Below are positions 1 through 6,944 of a stretch of DNA of 11,412 nucleotides, one piece after another. Below the pieces are notes generated by a model, which was not told the origin of the DNA, made no database searches, and saw only the letters and a list, made by a program, of their open reading frames with translations. The stretch comes from Clostridia bacterium (lineage in GTDB: Bacteria; Bacillota; Clostridia; Oscillospirales; Acutalibacteraceae): positions 1-11,412 of the forward strand of contig JAGBSR010000006.1 of NCBI GenBank assembly GCA_017631745.1. Reading direction: 5' to 3'. Each line of letters opens with the position of its first letter. The stretch's first letter is position 1. Made by a program: the position numbers and the translations under genes.

Positions 1-2409
1 CTGAGGTGCAAACGATTCCATATTATGGAATTTATAATTGCCACTGTTTGTCAGAGTAATCAGATTGTCACCCTTTGTGAGACTTAAGTTGAATGTCATA
101 GTATTATAGGTATATTGACTGCAGGTGTTTCGTGTGAAAACATCCTGGCTTTCACCGTCGACAGTAACAGTCATATATCTTTCTATGAGGTCAACGTTAT
201 AGTCGTGGTAACCGCCCTCGGAGTTGTTAGCATAAAGAACAGTCACTCTGTAGTCGCCGTCCTCGGGCACATTCACAGTGAAAGTACCTTTACCGCCGAG
301 GTTTGAAATACCGTCAATATAGGTGACACCGTATTTATCGGTGAGAAGCTGAGCCTTACCGCTAAGAGTGATATCCTCAGCTTTTATAGTTTTGGTGAAA
401 GCCTTGGCAGTTACTTTAAATAGACGAAGTTCACCGCCGAAGCTTATTTCGTTAAGGCCTCGTCTGAGATAGACTATATCGCCTCTCTTGACACTGCCGA
501 CAGCCCCGTCAATGCTGATTTCGCCTGAATAGTCCGTATAAATCTCATAATATCCGTCATTAGGAGCAACTGCATAATATCTGTTATTTTCGTCATTAAG
601 AACGGGGATTTCTAAGGGTGCTTCGTAAGGTGAAACGAGCATGCTGTCAAGAACATAAGTGCCCTCACAGTTATAGAACTCTATGGTATGTATGCCGACT
701 GGTAAGCTTTTTCTAACAGTAAGCTTGGTTGTGCATTCACTCTTGACAGTGTTTTCAAGGCTGATGATTTCTTCTTTGCCGTCGATTATCATTCTGACCT
801 TTGCATAATCTCTTCCCTGAGGAATTCCCGAGTCATTGTGTTTACCGAAAATAATGTCGAGGTTATAGAGACCGCCTTTGCTTACGGTGAAGTTAAGCTT
901 TACGCCGTCGCCGTCTTTTTCCATACCGCCGACCATACCCTTGAGCTCACCTGTAGTTGCATACCAGCTGTCATAAGTATAGGCGTCGCCTTTAAGCTTG
1001 CCCTTTTCAAATTCATATCGCTTGGGGAGATTGGTGTTTCTGATTATCTGAGCATTTTCGTCTTTGGGTGAAACGGTTACAAAATAAACTGCATCTTTAT
1101 CTGTACCGGGCACAGCGATATTGAGATTGCCCGATGTGACTTTTGCATTATACTGTCTTAAAAGCGTGGGAGCCGATACGATACCTGTAAGGCCCGCATA
1201 ATAAACAGCTTCAATTTTAACCGTAACATCTTCATTGAGGAGTGTATCACCGAGATTTCTGACCTTGACATTGAAGCTCTTATCACTGCCTGTGATAATC
1301 ATATTGACAGCATCGCTGTTTTTTGTTAGAGTTGCAAAGCCGTCGAGTCTGTCTTTGGGCTCATATTTATTCTGTGTTTTGCTCTTTACAGCGAGTCTGT
1401 ACTGACCTTTCATTTCGGCATATCTGCGATAAAGCCACCAATTTGAGTTGGGTGAGTTATCATCGGCTGTGGTATCGTTAAGGTTGTTGCTCAGTCGCCA
1501 ATAAGCCATATTGCCCCAGATGCCGGTCTTTTCCATAGCAATGATATAGTGAAGCATAGCAGCGGGGTTGCCGCATTCTTCGGGTTCGCCGTATTCTGTT
1601 ACAATAATCGGAAGCTCAGCTATGCCGTATTCTTTTTCGATTCTGCGGTAATCTTCATAATGAAGATGCCAGTCGGGAATTGACCAATAAGCGAGCTCGT
1701 GCCATATCATTATTTCGGGAACGCAGTTGTTTTCGGCAGTGTACTGTATGAAGCCGGTTATTTTGCTTGTTTCATAATCGCAGAAGCCAGGACCGCCTAT
1801 TTTTGCATCGGGTGCCATCGATTTGATAAAATCATATGTGATTTTCCAAGCCTCATAGAAATTCTGTCTGCCGATTTCATCGTAGTGAACATTGCCGTCA
1901 ATATAGTTGCCGAACCAGATTGCGTTGTCGCATTCATTGAAAATGCAATAAACAAGACGGTCTTTGTAAGGCTGAGCCTCGAGATATTTAACCTTTTCTT
2001 CAACGATAGGCAAATATCTGTTATAAAGGAAGTCTTTCCAGTCGTAGGTACCCTCGGCCCTCATATCCATAATTTCCTGGTGGCAATAATACCATGTGTC
2101 AAAGCTGTCCTGCAGATAAGTGACAATGTAGTCACAACTATCCAGCTGACCCTGAATATGGTCAATATCACCTGTTGGGTGCTGAAGTCCGTCAGGAACC
2201 TTCTGAGAGACGGAGCTTATTTTAAGTGCATTTGTTATAGCTGATGAGGGCACTTCTTTTTCAGCAAGGCCGTAAAGAAAGCCTGTTGCTCTTGTGGTGC
2301 TCTCGCCGAGAATATCTGAGGCATCAACTGTCAGTGCAGGCTGAAATGATGCGGGCACTGACTCAAAAAGAATTATAAGTGTAATTAGAAAGCTGATAAT
2401 TTTAGTCAT
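1..2409 (-). CDS. Secreted clan GH-A glycoside hydrolase (GH39-like) with two CBM6/35-like modules, C-terminus off window
   Basis: The minus frame is open from the ATG at 2409 to the window edge (803 codons), preceded by AAAGGAG. Residues 1-20 look like a Sec signal peptide: K3, a hydrophobic core, and a V-P-A site at 18-20. The catalytic domain covers about residues 35-350. NEC places the likely acid/base at E159, and TEYGEPEE places the likely nucleophile at E272. This N-E/E arrangement marks clan GH-A retaining hydrolases, and the 113-residue gap is close to that of GH39 beta-xylosidase (E160/E277 in Thermoanaerobacterium). Two beta-rich modules follow, at about 465-597 (YEFEKG start) and from 675 to beyond 803 (IKAEDITLSG start), both resembling CBM6/35. 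It is the last visible gene of the leftward operon, 19 bp after the DUF2804 gene. It probably cleaves an extracellular plant or host glycan. The GH-A call is firm; the family and substrate are tentative. Confidence 0.82.
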   Translation of the reverse strand, partial: MTKIISFLITLIILFESVPASFQPALTVDASDILGESTTRATGFLYGLAEKEVPSSAITNALKISSVSQKVPDGLQHPTGDIDHIQGQLDSCDYIVTYLQDSFDTWYYCHQEIMDMRAEGTYDWKDFLYNRYLPIVEEKVKYLEAQPYKDRLVYCIFNECDNAIWFGNYIDGNVHYDEIGRQNFYEAWKITYDFIKSMAPDAKIGGPGFCDYETSKITGFIQYTAENNCVPEIMIWHELAYWSIPDWHLHYEDYRRIEKEYGIAELPIIVTEYGEPEECGNPAAMLHYIIAMEKTGIWGNMAYWRLSNNLNDTTADDNSPNSNWWLYRRYAEMKGQYRLAVKSKTQNKYEPKDRLDGFATLTKNSDAVNMIITGSDKSFNVKVRNLGDTLLNEDVTVKIEAVYYAGLTGIVSAPTLLRQYNAKVTSGNLNIAVPGTDKDAVYFVTVSPKDENAQIIRNTNLPKRYEFEKGKLKGDAYTYDSWYATTGELKGMVGGMEKDGDGVKLNFTVSKGGLYNLDIIFGKHNDSGIPQGRDYAKVRMIIDGKEEIISLENTVKSECTTKLTVRKSLPVGIHTIEFYNCEGTYVLDSMLVSPYEAPLEIPVLNDENNRYYAVAPNDGYYEIYTDYSGEISIDGAVGSVKRGDIVYLRRGLNEISFGGELRLFKVTAKAFTKTIKAEDITLSGKAQLLTDKYGVTYIDGISNLGGKGTFTVNVPEDGDYRVTVLYANNSEGGYHDYNVDLIERYMTVTVDGESQDVFTRNTCSQYTYNTMTFNLSLTKGDNLITLTNSGNYKFHNMESFAPQ

Positions 2410-2428
2410 AACTTTTCTCCTTTGGTTT

Positions 2429-3529
2429 TTACCATCTGTTTTCAACATATTCGCAGAAAGCGAAAAGGTCTTTTATCTCAAGCTTTGTCCCGTCATCGAG
2501 AGTCACATCGCCGTTCCATAAGCCGTAAACCTGATTGCAGTTCATTCTTGCAATGATGCCGAGATTGAGGTCGCTTGGGTTGTTTCTTATAGGTGTCATA
2601 GTCAGATTGAATCTGCCGTCTTCGGAGATTATCTTCCACTCTTCCATAAATCTGCCCTTTGGGAACTTCTCTACATCAACAGCGCCGATTTTATGTACTC
2701 TGCCGTCATAGAAAAGACAAGTCTCTGTGGCGTGGCTTTCATCGCCGATAGCCCAGGTAATTTCAAAACCAAAGATGTGCTTTTTACCTTCGGCATCAGG
2801 GAGATATGTTGCACCGCTGCCCCAATACCACACCATATGTCGGGGAGTATTAACCTTGCCCCAGTCCACAGAGCAGAAGGATGTATCCTTTGAGAATTCA
2901 TATGTAAAGTCGCCGAATCTGAAAATGCCTGATGTAGGCAGACAGTTCTGTTTGGTAGTCATAAAGTATTTGGTGTTATCACCCTCAAAGGGTAAAACAG
3001 TTGTAATGCTTTCAAAGCCTTCGGGAATATCCATAGAGAGGTTGCATTCTAAGGTTTTGCTCTGATGAAGCATCTTGAAATAAACAGTACGCTCTGTTTT
3101 CATTGTGTTGAAATCGAAAACCGTTGTGCCTTGTTTGCCGGTGAATCTGCCGGGGGCGTCGATTCTGTTAAGGGGAAGAAATTTGTTTGCTCCCACGAAG
3201 ATAATCGAGCCGTCGGCGTGAACCTCACCTGTGTGAAGGTCAACGAGTCGAAGTCCCATAAAGCCGCCTATACCGACATGGGCGAAAGAGATAAGAAGCT
3301 GTTTTTGTCCGTCGGTAACGGTATAGTAGTCCCACTCTTTTTTGCTTATGAGACGCTCTTTTTTGACTAAGCTTCTGTCATACTGAAAAACATTGTGCCT
3401 TGCCCAGCCTCTTGCATTGAGTGTTCCGTCGGGGTTTAAAAGGGGAGTAGGCTCAGTGTATTCTGTCTGCTTTGAGGACTCTTTCCAATCTTTAAAGGGC
3501 ACATAGGTGCGCGGAAGTTCTTTGCTCAT
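2429..3529 (-). CDS. DUF2804 family protein
   Basis: This 366-residue protein has no signal peptide or membrane segment and is preceded by AAAGGAG. It matches the DUF2804 pattern as I remember it: an N-terminal LLNPDG...GWARH block at about 30-45, a WDYY block at 66-69, a VDWGK...WYWGSG block at about 221-239, and a C-terminal GLWNG...DDG...CEYVENRW block at 337-366. The family is a full-length beta-rich domain of unknown biochemical function, and the length here is normal. The gene sits between a membrane protein gene (17 bp gap) and the glycoside hydrolase gene (19 bp gap), so it is co-transcribed with a glycan-degrading enzyme. A role in handling a carbohydrate or lipid is possible by context only. 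Confidence 0.82.
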   Translation of the reverse strand: MSKELPRTYVPFKDWKESSKQTEYTEPTPLLNPDGTLNARGWARHNVFQYDRSLVKKERLISKKEWDYYTVTDGQKQLLISFAHVGIGGFMGLRLVDLHTGEVHADGSIIFVGANKFLPLNRIDAPGRFTGKQGTTVFDFNTMKTERTVYFKMLHQSKTLECNLSMDIPEGFESITTVLPFEGDNTKYFMTTKQNCLPTSGIFRFGDFTYEFSKDTSFCSVDWGKVNTPRHMVWYWGSGATYLPDAEGKKHIFGFEITWAIGDESHATETCLFYDGRVHKIGAVDVEKFPKGRFMEEWKIISEDGRFNLTMTPIRNNPSDLNLGIIARMNCNQVYGLWNGDVTLDDGTKLEIKDLFAFCEYVENRW

Positions 3530-3546
3530 AGTTTTTCTCCTTTTAT

Positions 3547-4212
3547 TTATTCAATAGATCTAAAATGTAAAAGATGTTTTGTTGAATTAAAAATAATCAC
3601 AGGGTTGCATTCGGTCAATATATCTTGGGTGTGATCTGTAATATTGATGAATTTTCGATGGTTTTTAAATACTTTTATGCCGACGATAAAGAGAAGAAGC
3701 ATCGTGAGACCTAATATTACAATGCCGAAAATGAACTCTTCGAATATAAGGGATACAGATGCGAGAAACAGGAGGCCTGTGAAAAAAATCCATATTAATT
3801 CTGTGGAATACAGAATAAGCTTTAAAATGGTTTTATCAAGCTTGTTTTTCCACAAAAGCTTATATTTGCAGTCAATGTCGGTTTTAAGAAATGCAAAAAC
3901 AACCGCGTTACCGTAGGTGAATATCTGCTCCTGAATAATAATATCGTTGTAACAGTCTGCTGTATTTATTTGGCAATCAAAGAAAAGTATAAAACCGGGA
4001 GAATACATAGTATCGTAAATGCGCCTGAAGTGAGGTTGTTTGAACATCTTGAGCGACATTCTTTTGGAATCGTCATAAGAAAAGGTTATCGTTTCAGCTT
4101 TTGTATAAATGCTTACTCGTTCTCCGTGGGCAAGTGATATGCGCTCATCACCATTTATGATGCTTACTTTTCTGGAGGAGTTGTTTGTTATTCGTATTCT
4201 TTTACTATTCAT
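3547..4212 (-). CDS. Hypothetical two-pass membrane protein
   Basis: This 221-residue protein belongs to no family I recognise. Residues 1-125 look soluble and beta-rich, opening with a basic, Ser/Asn-rich stretch (RIRITNNSSRK). Two adjacent hydrophobic segments at about 130-157 and 160-183 are separated by only EE(F), so they form a tight membrane hairpin. A short tail of about 38 residues follows, so both termini should lie on the same side. The start is supported by AAAGG seven bases upstream of the ATG. It lies in the leftward operon, 14 bp after the flavin reductase gene and 17 bp before the DUF2804 gene. Whether it works with the hydrolase or is a passenger cannot be told from sequence. 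Confidence 0.75.
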   Translation of the reverse strand: MNSKRIRITNNSSRKVSIINGDERISLAHGERVSIYTKAETITFSYDDSKRMSLKMFKQPHFRRIYDTMYSPGFILFFDCQINTADCYNDIIIQEQIFTYGNAVVFAFLKTDIDCKYKLLWKNKLDKTILKLILYSTELIWIFFTGLLFLASVSLIFEEFIFGIVILGLTMLLLFIVGIKVFKNHRKFINITDHTQDILTECNPVIIFNSTKHLLHFRSIE

Positions 4213-4226
4213 AAAATACCTTTAAT

Positions 4227-4787
4227 TTATTTCAGTTTCTTTCCGTCTGAGAATGCTTTGCCCACAACCTCGCCGATAGTGCGGTAGGTATGTGCAACAG
4301 GGTCATATGTTATAGGCATAAACTTGTCGAGAGTGATTCTGCCCTTATTGTCGAGTATGCTTTCGTCGGCGCTGATGTTTATAATTTCACCAACAAGTCT
4401 GCAATTTTCTTTGTCATAGCTTTTAAGCTTGCACTCGAGAGCCATAGGCAACTCTTTAAAAATCGGAGCATTGACAAACTCGCCTTTTTCTGCTGTCCAA
4501 TTGCATTTTACAATCTTATCAGGTACATCATTGCCTGAAACGATACCGACATAATCGGCGGCAACGAGGTTGTTTTTATCTGCAATGCTGACAGTAAAAG
4601 CTCCTGCAGTTACAACATTTTCAGCGGTTTTGTGCTCGTCGCTGACACAGATAGAAATCTCTGTTTCTTCGCTGATACCGCCCCAGGCAGCATTCATGGC
4701 ATTGGGAGTGCCGTTTTCATCATAAGTGCCGATGATGAGTACTGGCATAGGATAGAGTATGGCTTTTGCACCAAGGTTTTTTCTCAT
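4227..4787 (-). CDS. Flavin reductase family protein (flavoredoxin-like, FMN-binding split barrel)
   Basis: This 186-residue protein is the first gene of the leftward operon, with AAGGAG eight bases before the ATG. Features of the flavin-reductase-like/flavoredoxin family are visible: the N-terminal strand YPMPVLIIGTYDENG at about 12-26, followed by TPNAMNAAWGG at 27-37, a conserved segment that in this family lies near the FMN, then a C-terminal ITYDPVAHTYRTIGEVVG at about 159-176. Relatives bind FMN and act in electron transfer or flavin reduction; the physiological partner varies. It is cytosolic, with no signal peptide. Its place ahead of glycan genes is unexplained; it may be a stress or redox gene sharing a promoter. 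Confidence 0.87.
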   Translation of the reverse strand: MRKNLGAKAILYPMPVLIIGTYDENGTPNAMNAAWGGISEETEISICVSDEHKTAENVVTAGAFTVSIADKNNLVAADYVGIVSGNDVPDKIVKCNWTAEKGEFVNAPIFKELPMALECKLKSYDKENCRLVGEIINISADESILDNKGRITLDKFMPITYDPVAHTYRTIGEVVGKAFSDGKKLK

Positions 4788-4817
4788 GTTAAATTCTCCT
4801 TAAGTTTCTTCTTAATT

Positions 4818-4846
4818 ATTTTATCACAAAGTTTCTTTCAATGCAA
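4818..4846 (-). promoter_or_regulatory. Predicted sigma-A promoter of the leftward flavin reductase-to-hydrolase operon
   Basis: Read on the minus strand, TTGCAT (4846-4841) and TAAAAT (4823-4818) are separated by exactly 17 bp. TG one base before the -10 makes it an extended -10. It lies about 31 bp upstream of the flavin reductase ATG, with no competing gene between. Confidence 0.65.
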
Positions 4847-4873
4847 TAAGATTAAATTCATTGAAATTTATAC

Positions 4874-4902
4874 TTGTAAAAATTAATCATATATTGTATA
4901 AT
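4874..4902 (+). promoter_or_regulatory. Predicted sigma-A promoter of the N-acetylhexosamine kinase gene
   Basis: TTGTAA (4874-4879) and a perfect TATAAT (4897-4902) are separated by 17 bp, ending 36 bp before the kinase ATG. It is back to back with the leftward operon promoter; the two -35 elements are 27 bp apart. Confidence 0.7.
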
Positions 4903-4938
4903 AAATAAAATATGCAAATTCAGGAAGAGGTAATATAA

Positions 4939-6045
4939 ATGTTGACTCCCGAAATTAAAACAGCTTTTGAATCATTTGGCGTTGACAGTGAAATTGTATC
5001 TGTAGGTCAGATTACTGCAGGTCTTATCAATGCTACATATCTTATTGAAACCGAGAATAAAGAAAAATACATTCTTCAGAAAATCAATACCTTTGTTTTT
5101 AAGAACCCTGCCGAGCTTATGGAAAATATCGTAGGCGTAACAAAGTATCTTGCTGAAAACATCAGCAAAAACGGCGGTGACCCCAGAAGAGAAACTCTCA
5201 ACTTTGTGAAGAACACTAACGGCAAGTATTTCTATCTTGACGCTGAAGGCGGTGCTTGGCGTATGTATATCTATGTTGACGACGCTTTCACATACAACAA
5301 GGCTGAAAGCGGTGCAACCTTAAAGAGTGCAGGCGAATCCTTCGGCCGTTTTATGAAGCTTCTTGCAGGCTATCCCGCTGAAACTCTTCACGAGACTATC
5401 GTCAATTTCCACAATACTCCCTCAAGATATCAGGACTTCCTTAAGGCTGTTGAAGCTGATGTAAAGGGCAGAAAGGCTGAGGTTGAAGCTGAAATCAAGT
5501 TTGTTACCGACAGAGAGGCTGACACAAGAAAGCTCACAGATCTTCTCGCTAAGGGTGAAATTCCTCTCAGAGTTACCCACAACGACACAAAGCTGAATAA
5601 TGTACTCTTTGACAAAGCAACTAATAAGAGTATCTGCGTTATCGACCTTGACACAATTATGCCGGGTCTTGCAGGCTACGACTTCGGCGACAGCATCCGT
5701 TCAGGTGCCAATGCCGCAAACGAAGACGAGGCAGACTTATCTAAGGTATTCGTAAACCTCGAATTTTTTGAAAACTATGTTGATGGATATCTCAGCCAGA
5801 CAGCAGACAGCCTTAACGATGCGGAAATCGAAAATCTCGCATTCTCAGCCAAGCTTATGACATTTGAGTGCGGTATGAGATTCCTTACTGACTATCTCAA
5901 CGGCGATGTTTATTTCAGAACAACATATCCCGAGCACAATATCGTAAGAGCAAGAAATCAGTTCAAGCTCATTGAAGATATGGAAAGCAATATGGATAAG
6001 ATGCAAGCTATCGTTATGAAGTACAAAGAAAAGTATAGTAAATAA
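4939..6045 (+). CDS. nahK: N-acetylhexosamine 1-kinase (NahK-like, APH/homoserine-kinase-type fold)
   Basis: This 368-residue protein agrees with Bifidobacterium longum NahK along its whole length as I recall that sequence: GLINATYLIET, KYILQKINT, GGAWRMY, FHNTPSRYQDF, PLRVTHNDTKLNN, IDLDTIMPG, DFGDSIR, TFECGMRFL and YPEHNIVR. The Brenner-type loop HND ends at the likely catalytic base D216, and I-D-L-D gives D236/D238 as likely metal ligands. NahK phosphorylates GlcNAc or GalNAc at the anomeric position using ATP, feeding nucleotide-sugar pools in the lacto-N-biose/galacto-N-biose pathway. It is cytosolic. The start is supported by GGAAGAGG upstream. The gene stands alone, divergent from the hydrolase operon. 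No GH112 phosphorylase is visible here, so the full pathway is unproven, and exact sugar specificity is inferred. Confidence 0.88.
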   Translation: MLTPEIKTAFESFGVDSEIVSVGQITAGLINATYLIETENKEKYILQKINTFVFKNPAELMENIVGVTKYLAENISKNGGDPRRETLNFVKNTNGKYFYLDAEGGAWRMYIYVDDAFTYNKAESGATLKSAGESFGRFMKLLAGYPAETLHETIVNFHNTPSRYQDFLKAVEADVKGRKAEVEAEIKFVTDREADTRKLTDLLAKGEIPLRVTHNDTKLNNVLFDKATNKSICVIDLDTIMPGLAGYDFGDSIRSGANAANEDEADLSKVFVNLEFFENYVDGYLSQTADSLNDAEIENLAFSAKLMTFECGMRFLTDYLNGDVYFRTTYPEHNIVRARNQFKLIEDMESNMDKMQAIVMKYKEKYSK

Positions 6046-6060
6046 AAAAATTTAATAACA

Positions 6061-6094
6061 AAGCGGAGTAGATTTCTACTCCGCTTGATTTTTT
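6061..6094. terminator. Hairpin terminator between convergent kinase and LRR lipoprotein genes
   Basis: AAGCGGAGTAG (6061-6071) pairs perfectly with CTACTCCGCTT (6076-6086) around a 4-base loop. On the plus strand GA and then six T follow, ending the kinase transcript. On the minus strand the T-rich stretch beyond 6060 could make it work both ways; the stop codon of the LRR gene (6093-6095) lies just outside the stem. Confidence 0.88.
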
Positions 6095-6944
6095 ATTCGG
6101 GCCAGATGATTTCAAGGCCGCCAAGGTCTCTGCCGTTATCTGTGGGGAACCACTTTTTGCCGAGAACCATATTTTCCTCTTTATTCTGCATATTCACCTT
6201 GAGAAGTGAGGTGCAGTTGTAAAAAGCATATTCGTCAATTTGTGTCACAGCCTTAGGGATGATTATTTCCTTAAGACCGTAGCAATATGAAAATGCATCC
6301 TTGCCGATAAAGGTGAGAGTGTCGGGCAATGTAATTTCACCGAGATTGCAACGGAAGAAAGCCTTTTCTTCAATGGACTTGAGAGTTGAGGGAAGGGTGA
6401 TTTCTGTCAGCTCATAGCACTTATAAAAAGCCTTCGAACGGATAGTTTCAACGCCCTCGGGAATCTCATAGGTGATAAAGTTAGTTTTGTTACCCTCGGA
6501 GTCTGTTCCGGTCTGAACACCGAGTGCAGGGGGATAGAAAAGCAGTGTTTTCATATCTTTGGTGTAAAGTACGCCATCAACATCGCAGATATAAGGGTTG
6601 CTTTCGTCTACATCAAACTCGATGATTTTTCGGCTGTTACCGAATGCCCAGTCGCCGATTTCTTTTACATTTTTGCCGATGGTAACTTTATCGGCATATT
6701 CAAGGTTAACAGCAGCGAAATCTGCAATTTCTGTTACGGGTACACCCTCGTATTCATCGGGGATAACAATATTTGTTACTGATGTTTTATTGGGCACCAG
6801 AGTAACGGTGGCTTCTGAGTTTTCGATTTTATAGTTTATGCTTGTGTCACCTGCAAGCAGTGCATCAAGACTGTCCGTGCCGCAGGATACGAATGAAAAA
6901 CAAACAAGAACAACAAGAGCTAAAGTAATAATAATTCTTTTCAT
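6093..6944 (-). CDS. Surface lipoprotein with BspA-type leucine-rich repeats (LRR_5)
   Basis: This 283-residue protein begins with a lipoprotein signal: KR, a hydrophobic stretch 4-19, and lipobox F-V-S-C with C21 as the lipidated cysteine. Behind a short linker lie BspA/LRR_5 repeats of the pattern IPxxVxxIxxxAFxxCxxLxxIxLP. AF pairs fall at 100, 172, 195, 217 and 240 (22-23 residue period in the last four), with a DGVLYTKD...LLFYPP insert at about 123-139, typical of this family. Such proteins sit on the outer face of the membrane and usually bind partners or surfaces; no enzyme motif is visible. Its ATG overlaps the symporter stop (TAATG), and AGGAGGT at 6960-6954 lies inside the end of the symporter gene, so the two are translationally coupled. 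The partner is unknown. Confidence 0.88.
   Translation of the reverse strand: MKRIIITLALVVLVCFSFVSCGTDSLDALLAGDTSINYKIENSEATVTLVPNKTSVTNIVIPDEYEGVPVTEIADFAAVNLEYADKVTIGKNVKEIGDWAFGNSRKIIEFDVDESNPYICDVDGVLYTKDMKTLLFYPPALGVQTGTDSEGNKTNFITYEIPEGVETIRSKAFYKCYELTEITLPSTLKSIEEKAFFRCNLGEITLPDTLTFIGKDAFSYCYGLKEIIIPKAVTQIDEYAFYNCTSLLKVNMQNKEENMVLGKKWFPTDNGRDLGGLEIIWPE

Noticed and set aside
838..1071. A plus-strand open frame over the hydrolase CBM region
   Set aside because: Antisense to the intact CBM-coding frame; no promoter or Shine-Dalgarno supports it.
1699..2244. A 181-codon plus-strand open frame
   Set aside because: It lies wholly antisense to the glycoside hydrolase catalytic region, whose frame carries recognisable motifs; there is no ribosome site of note and the product resembles nothing.
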